This document shows, in pieces, positions 42,517 through 47,113 of a DNA stretch of 47,113 nt. The stretch covers positions 62,206 to 109,318 of the forward strand of contig JAUJMV010000024.1 of NCBI GenBank assembly GCA_030446685.1, written 5' to 3'. The notes below the pieces were generated by a model that searched no databases, was not told the DNA's origin, and worked only from the letters and a program-made list of their open reading frames with translations. The DNA comes from Thermomicrobiales bacterium (GTDB taxonomy: Bacteria > Chloroflexota > Chloroflexia > Thermomicrobiales > CADCWN01). Numbering within the stretch: the stretch's first letter is position 1; each line of letters starts with the position of its first letter. The translations under genes and the position numbers were made by a program.

Positions 42517-43509
42517 GGCGTATGCCCGCGAAAGGATCTCCCGTCGTTCCAACCGTAGCGGCGACGGACCAACGCCCACGCTGGGGAGAACAGATCCTTA
42601 TACGCCAGCGCGTTGTCGAGCACGGCGAGTGCCAGGAAGGGGGGATTGCCCGACTCGAAGCGCGTCGCGTCGGGGCGCAACCGGTAGCGGGTCGGCGCCT
42701 CGACGCGATGGTGTCCGGCCGCGCTGTGCCAACCGATCGCCTGGGGCGACAGGTCGGTCAGGCGGCGCGGGTTGCGGTAGAAGATCGCGGCGCCGTGCGC
42801 CCCCAGGAGGAACTTGTAGCAGCTCGACACCAGCACGTCGGCGTGGCGCGCGGCCACCGGCAGCACCCCGGCCGCGTGCGTCGCGTCCACGCTCAGGAGC
42901 GCCCCGACGCGCGCGGCGAGCGCGGCGAGATCCTCCAGCCGATAGCGCCGGCCGGTCAGATAGCTGACCTGGCTGATGGCGAGCACGCGCGTCCGCTCGT
43001 CCATGACCGCTGCCAGCCGCTCCAGGGACGCCTCGCCGCCCCACTGGCGCGCCACGCGCACCTCGACGCCCAGGCGTTCGAGCTGGGTCCAGACGTAGAT
43101 ATCCGAGGGGAACTCGATGTCCTCCACCACGACGTTGTCGCCGGCCCGCCAGTCGAGCCCCGCGACGAGCTGGTTCGCACCCTCGGTGGCGGAACTCAGG
43201 AACGCCACGTCGGCCGATTCCACGCCGAGCAGCGCGGCCGCCCGTTGCCGGCAGCGCGCGAGGAGGTCCATCAACCCCTCCTCGCGGCCGGCCACACCGC
43301 CGCTCTTGAGCGCGAAGAAGCGCTCCACGGCGGCGGCGTGGCCGCGCAGGGCGGGGGTCTCGCCGCCCGCGCAGAGGTGCGCCGACGACGCCGCCGCCGC
43401 CTACGCCGCCGACGCCGGTCTCGCCGCCCGCGCAGAGGTGCGCCACGTCGGGCGCGATCAGGAAGTCCTCGCGTCGCGCCAAGGCTTCGAGCCGTTCGGA
43501 GCGCGCCAT
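42486..43509 (-). pseudogene. class V aminotransferase, disrupted at both ends
   Basis: A fold-type I PLP enzyme related to cysteine desulfurases and isopenicillin N epimerase-like proteins. After the start (ARSERLEALARREDFLIAPDVAHLCAGGET) a 61-bp partial duplication shifts the frame; the rest reads RFFALKSGGVAGREEGLMDLL, FLSSATEGANQLVAGLDWRAGDNVVVEDIEFPSDIYVW, LLSVDATHAAGVLPV with the PLP Asp, and DVLVSSCYKFLLGAHGAAIFY with the PLP Lys. It then departs from the family after ALAYKDLF; the last 33 codons include the miniature element at 42422-42516, so the C-terminal small domain is lost. ATG 43509. Double damage makes it a pseudogene. Confidence 0.8.
43356..43444. repeat. 28-bp direct repeat from a 61-bp partial duplication
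   Basis: GGTCTCGCCGCCCGCGCAGA and the 8 following bases occur at 43356-43383 and again at 43417-43444, 61 bp apart. The 33 bp between them is a GAC/GCC-rich run. The extra 61 bp breaks the frame of the class V aminotransferase gene. Confidence 0.8.
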
Positions 43510-43726
43510 GCTGCCACCGCCTCTTGTACGGTCCCGGCCGATGATGGGGACCGGGACGAGTCATGCCGGTATCCTACGCCGGTTGGGCTGGGTTGGGAAC
43601 CCCGCCGCGACTTGGCCGATTGGGGTGGGCTGTGGATGGTCGCGGGGCGCTAGGCGCCCCGCTGTGATTTGACACCTCAAGGCGGCGCCCGTATTGTGCG
43701 TCGGCAACACCGGACAAGGAGGCCGC

Positions 43727-44826
43727 ATGCCCGCCACCGTCGCCATGATCGGGCTGACCCACCCCCATTCGGCGATGTATCTCGACACGCTCGACGCGCT
43801 GGACGCGGTTGGGGGGATCGCGCTCTACGACCAGGACACGACGACCGCGCGGGAGGTCGCCGCTGCGTGCCGCAAGGCGGTCGGCGTCCACGACGACCTC
43901 GCGCCGCTGCTCTCCAGCGCGGAGATTGCGCACGCGCTCGTCGGCGTGCCGACCGCGCAGTCGCCGGCGATCCTGGTCCGCGCGATCGAGGCCGGCACGC
44001 CCGTCTTCACCGAAAAGCCGGCGGCACGCGCGGCGGCGGAGTTCGCGCCGGTCGTCGCCGCGCTGGATCGGCGGCCGGTCGCGTTCGCCATCGCCTACCT
44101 GAACCGCTGGCACCCGGCGCTGCGGCAGCTGCGCGACCTCTACCGGGAGGGCGCGATCGGACGGCTGATGGCGGTCGAACTGCGGATGGTGACGACGCAG
44201 GCGCGCTTCCGCAACCCGGGCCACTGGCTCTTCCGCCGGGAGGCCGCGGGCGGCGGCATCCTCTCCTGGCTCGGCTGCCACTGGCTCGACCTGGCCCGCT
44301 ACCTGTCGGGCGACGAGGTGGCGAGCGTCGCGGCCCAACTCGCCACCACCAGTGACGAGGCCATCGATGTCGAGGACACCGCCGCGGTCGCCTTCCGCCT
44401 CGCCGGCGAGGCGGAAGGCAGCCTGCACGCGGGCTACCTGCTGGCCGCGGGCGCGCCCGGCTACGAGGGGACGAGCTACGACATGGCCGTCCACCTGCGT
44501 GGCACGCTCGGGACGCTCGCCTACTATCGCGGGAATGCGGGGGGGCGCTCACCCTGGACAGCGTCGCGCCGGGCTGGGAGACGCCCACGCCGCGCGCCAT
44601 CCCCTTCGCACAACCGCCGTCGCGGGGCTACGGCGGCGCCGCCGGCCTCGACTCCTTCCGCGCTTTCCTCGCCGCCAGCCCGCGCGACCCGATGCCCGCC
44701 GGCGCGACCGACGCGTTGCGCGTCCTCGAAATCTTCGACGCCATCTACGAGGCCGACGCGACTGGCAGGACGGTCGCCGTCGCTCGGCGACCGCGCTCGT
44801 TGCCGGGCGACGATGCGGGGCGCTAG
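43727..44826 (+). pseudogene. Gfo/Idh/MocA-family oxidoreductase, one frameshift
   Basis: About 366 residues of an NAD(P)-dependent sugar-type oxidoreductase. The N-terminal Rossmann domain reads ATVAMIGLTHPHSAMYLDTLDAL, with the cofactor end ALVGVPTAQSPAILVRAIEAGTPVFTEKPAA holding the E-K-P motif with the catalytic Lys. The C-terminal domain has NRWHPALRQLRDLYREGAIGRLMAVELRMV and GGGILSWLGCHWLDLARYLSG, with the conserved G-G-x-L/I and H-W-x-D. The frame changes near 44545 at a G7 run, and the end reads FRAFLAASPRDPMPAGATDALRVLEIFDAIYEADATGRTVAV. The homopolymer site suggests a sequencing error. ATG 43727 follows GGACAAGGAGGCCGC. Confidence 0.85.
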
Positions 44827-44853
44827 CGCGGTCAAGCACGCAGGAGGCAGTCG

Positions 44854-46680
44854 ATGACCTGGCCGAATAACGGCGCCGGTGCATCGCCTGGTGGTGATGG
44901 GGACCCGCGGCGCGGTCGCCGCTGGCCAAGGTCGTGGCCGCCGTCGCGCCGCTGGCGTCGCTGGCCGGGCTGCGGATGCTGCTGGCGGGCGGCAACGCGA
45001 TCGACGCCGCCGTGGCGATCGCCGCGCGCGCTCAAGGGGTCGTCGTCGAGCCCTACATGTCCGGCGCCGGGGCTGGTCGGCTACATCGGCCTCTACGATC
45101 GCGCCGGGCCCAGCGCTGCCGCCGTTGAGATCCACCACACGCCGAAGCACGGGAGCTGGCTGAACATGGCTGAGATCGAGCTGAGCGTCCTGGCTGCGCA
45201 GTGCCTGGACCAGCGGCTGCCTGACCCCGGCACGCCGGCGCGCGCGCGCGCCGGTCGTGCTCGACTTCAAGCGCCACCGCATATGACCGCGCCCCGCCGC
45301 CGCCGAACTGGCGGCATCGCCTGGTGGTTCCAGCAGGCCGGGCCGGGCAGCAAAGACGACGGCATCCTCTCGCCGCTGGTGCCGGGCGCGCTCGGCGGCT
45401 GGCTCGCGGCGCTGGAGCGCCACGGCACGATGGACCGCGCCACCGTCTTCGCGCCGGCGATCGAGTACGCCGAGGGGGGCGTCCCGCTGACGCTCAACAA
45501 CCACCGGCTGTGGTCGCTGGCCACCGAGCGGCTGCGACGCTGGCCGACCTCCGGCGCGCAGTTCCTCCGGGGCGACGAGCCGCCACCGGCCGGCGCGATC
45601 CTTCGGCAGCCCGACCTGGCACGCACCTTCCGGGCGATCATCGAGGGCGGCGCGGAGGCATTCTACCGGGGGCCGATCGGCCGGGCGATCGCGCGCTTCT
45701 CTCAGGAGCACGGCGGCATCCTGACCGAAGAGGATATGGCCGACTACGAGCCGGCGTGGCAGGCGCCGATCGCCACGACCTATCGCGGCTACGACATCCT
45801 CTGCCCGCCCCCGCCGTGCAGCGGCATCCAGTACCTGCAAACGCTCAACATCGTCGAGGGCTTCGACCTGGCCGGGATGGGCCAGAACAGCGCCGAGTAC
45901 ATCCACCACCTGGCCGAGGCGATGAAACTGGCGGTCGCCGACCGCGCCACCTACGCCCCGAACCCCGCCGCGCCGGTCGCGGGGCTGCTCTCGAAGGGCT
46001 ATGCCGCGGCGCGGCGCGCGCTGATCGACCCGGCGCGCGCGGCCTACAGCGGCGGGGAGCGCTTCACCGCGCGGAAACTGCCCCAGGAGGTCCACGCCGG
46101 CAGCCCCGCCAGCCTGGCGCGCGAGAGCACGACGCACTTCGTCGCGATCGACGGGCGCGGCAACGCCGTCGCCTGCACGCAGACACTCGGCGGGACTTTC
46201 GGCTGCGGCGTCGTCCACGGGAGCACCGGCCTGCTGCTCAACAACTTCGCGCACTGGTTCGACGACGACCCGGCGAGCCCCAATGTGATCGCCCCGCGCA
46301 AGCGGGTCGAGATGTGCCTGGCGCCGTCGCAGGTCTGGCGCGACGGCCGCCCCTTCCTGCTGGTCGGGACGCCCGGCTCATTCGGGATCATGCAGACGCC
46401 GCCGCAGATGCTCTTGAATGTGCTCGACTTCGGCTTCAGCGTCCAGGCGGCGATCGAGGCGCCGCGCTTCCGCACGATGACCGGTTACGAACTGCCGCTG
46501 GAGGGCCGTATTCCGCCCGCTGTCGTGCGCGAACTGGAGCGCCGCGGCCACCAGCCGCGGGCGCTCGACGACTGGACGATGTTCTTCGGCGGCGGGCAGG
46601 GCCTGATGGTCGACCCGGACAGCGGGGCCTTCCTGGCCGGCGCCGACCCCCGCCGCGACGGCTACGCGCTGGCCTTCTAG
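44854..46680 (+). pseudogene. gamma-glutamyltransferase-family protein with an embedded transposase fragment
   Basis: A GGT/Ntn-hydrolase gene of about 600 codons. The N-terminal part is split over frames (MGTRGAVAAG, then APLASLAGLRMLLAGGNAIDAAVAIAARAQGVVVEPYMSGAG, then GYIGLYDRAGPSAAAV). At about 45121 it switches to IS630-type sequence, then resumes as GGT with SPLVPGALGGWLAALERHG, PAIEYAEGGVPLT, ILTEEDMADYEPAWQAPI, STTHFVAIDGRGNAVACTQTLGG with the autocatalytic Thr, and GTPGSFGIMQTPPQMLLNVLDFG. It ends GQGLMVDPDSGAFLAGADPRRDGYALAF. The large C-terminal part is intact, but the insert and shifts make the whole probably non-functional. ATG 44854 follows GCAGGAGGCAGTCG. Confidence 0.82.
45121..45235 (+). 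mobile_element. IS630-type transposase fragment inside the GGT gene
   Basis: Frame reads VEIHHTPKHGSWLNMAEIELSVLAAQCLDQRLPD. H-x-T-P-K-H-G-S-W-L-N-x-A-E-I-E is the C-terminal signature of IS630-family DDE transposases and contains the last catalytic Glu. Only this piece is present, in frame with the flanking GGT sequence. Just after it is a GCGCGCGCGCGC run. Confidence 0.75.
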
Positions 46681-47113
46681 CGCGGCGGCGTCAGTCGCGA
46701 CCGGACCACCTGTACTGGCTCCCGTCACCATCCGTGGCGTTGTTCACCGGGATAGGGCGATCATGCCGCCCGGCGATAGGCGTGGTGCAGCCCTCCCAGC
46801 ATGGGGCTGGACACAATGGGCGCGGTTGAGCGGGAGGGCGGCGCGGGCCCCTGGCGGCCGGGAATGGCATGCCCGAGTCCCTGGTGTGGCCGCTGTACTG
46901 GCCACGATCGTCATCCGGGGAGCATGACGGGTACGCCGCCAGAGGCCGCGGGAGGGCGTGGCGACAGCCCGGTGACGGCGTGGTGACGGCGAGGCGCGGT
47001 ACGATGCTGCGTCGCGTGCTCGCATGCGGTGCCTCGCACGCGACCCGATCGCGCCGGGTGCCGGCGGCACGCCCCGACGTTCGCGCGGGGCCCGCGCACG
47101 CCCCGCCCACCGC
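46681..47113. repeat. gene-free end of the window with two solo insertion-sequence ends
   Basis: No plausible gene. Two 24-nt sequences in the same orientation, at 46711-46734 and 46894-46917, begin TGTACTGGC and end CATCCG, the framework of the insertion-sequence ends found elsewhere in the window. They are in direct, not inverted, orientation, so they look like relics or ends of elements extending rightward. Confidence 0.5.

Noticed and set aside
1..47113. CRISPR arrays, rRNA genes, tRNA genes
   Set aside because: No regularly spaced repeats and no recognisable rRNA or tRNA sequence were seen by eye; a covariance-model search would be needed to exclude a tRNA.

Overview
This is a very GC-rich window (roughly 70% G+C) with Shine-Dalgarno starts (GGAGG-type), frequent GTG starts and a mixed gene content: GH15 glucoamylase-like protein, MgtE, AI-2E exporters, a Cache/HAMP/GAF histidine kinase, three sulfatases, a CehA/McbA-type PHP hydrolase, CaiB CoA-transferase, Gfo/Idh oxidoreductase, gamma-glutamyltransferase and a Sec-type formate dehydrogenase. 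This fits a Chloroflexota bacterium of the Thermomicrobia/Sphaerobacter type. That assignment is an inference from gene content and style; no rRNA or marker gene is present.

Layout. 1-12.9 kb: an envelope and stress block (release-factor-like protein, GH15, AI-2E transporters, lmo0937-type mini membrane protein, MgtE, a histidine kinase/response regulator pair, GNAT, universal stress protein). Four promoters here share a direct repeat TTGAGG-N5-TTGAGG, each followed exactly 9 nt later by a -10-like hexamer. This is the arrangement expected for an OmpR/PhoB-type regulator, and the response regulator at 8233-8937 is the obvious candidate. 12.9-15 kb: a CPA2 antiporter cut by an insertion sequence (13757-15020). 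15-24.9 kb: cupin, TauE-like exporter, a selenium/redox cluster (GrdB/PrdB-like protein, broken SDR, redoxin), aminotransferase, BenE remnant, nitrilase lacking its N-terminus, and a formate dehydrogenase gene whose 3' part is replaced by a transposase remnant. 25-30.6 kb: three sulfatase-family genes. 30.7-35.7 kb: a rve-type transposase, decayed repeats, a double-GNAT gene, an AhpD-like gene and three gene fragments. 35.8-46.7 kb: catabolic genes (CehA-like, NHL, enoyl-CoA hydratase, CaiB, class V aminotransferase, Gfo/Idh, GGT) interspersed with miniature elements. 46.7-47.1 kb: no gene seen.

The most striking signal is selenocysteine. Four genes have an in-frame UGA exactly where the family carries a redox cysteine or selenocysteine: the GrdB/PrdB-like protein (two UGAs, U-P-I-U-H-Q, an apparent UxxU), a thioredoxin-like redoxin (W-U-R-C-R), an AhpD-like protein (C-D-T-U) and formate dehydrogenase (A-R-I-U-H). 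Each has a hairpin whose apical loop lies 17-26 nt after the UGA, as expected for a bacterial SECIS element; the formate dehydrogenase loop is GGUCU, the same as in E. coli fdhF. Standard gene calling would split all four.

A second system is a family of inverted-repeat ends, 24 nt long, that bound the insertion sequence at 13757-15020 and at least three miniature elements of 95-138 bp, with solo ends elsewhere.

Many genes show frameshifts (GH15, AI-2E, TauE, BenE, enoyl-CoA hydratase, CaiB, Gfo/Idh, GGT and others), often in or beside G/C homopolymers, and three carry single nonsense codons. Assembly indels and real decay cannot be separated from the sequence alone; entries note where each break lies.
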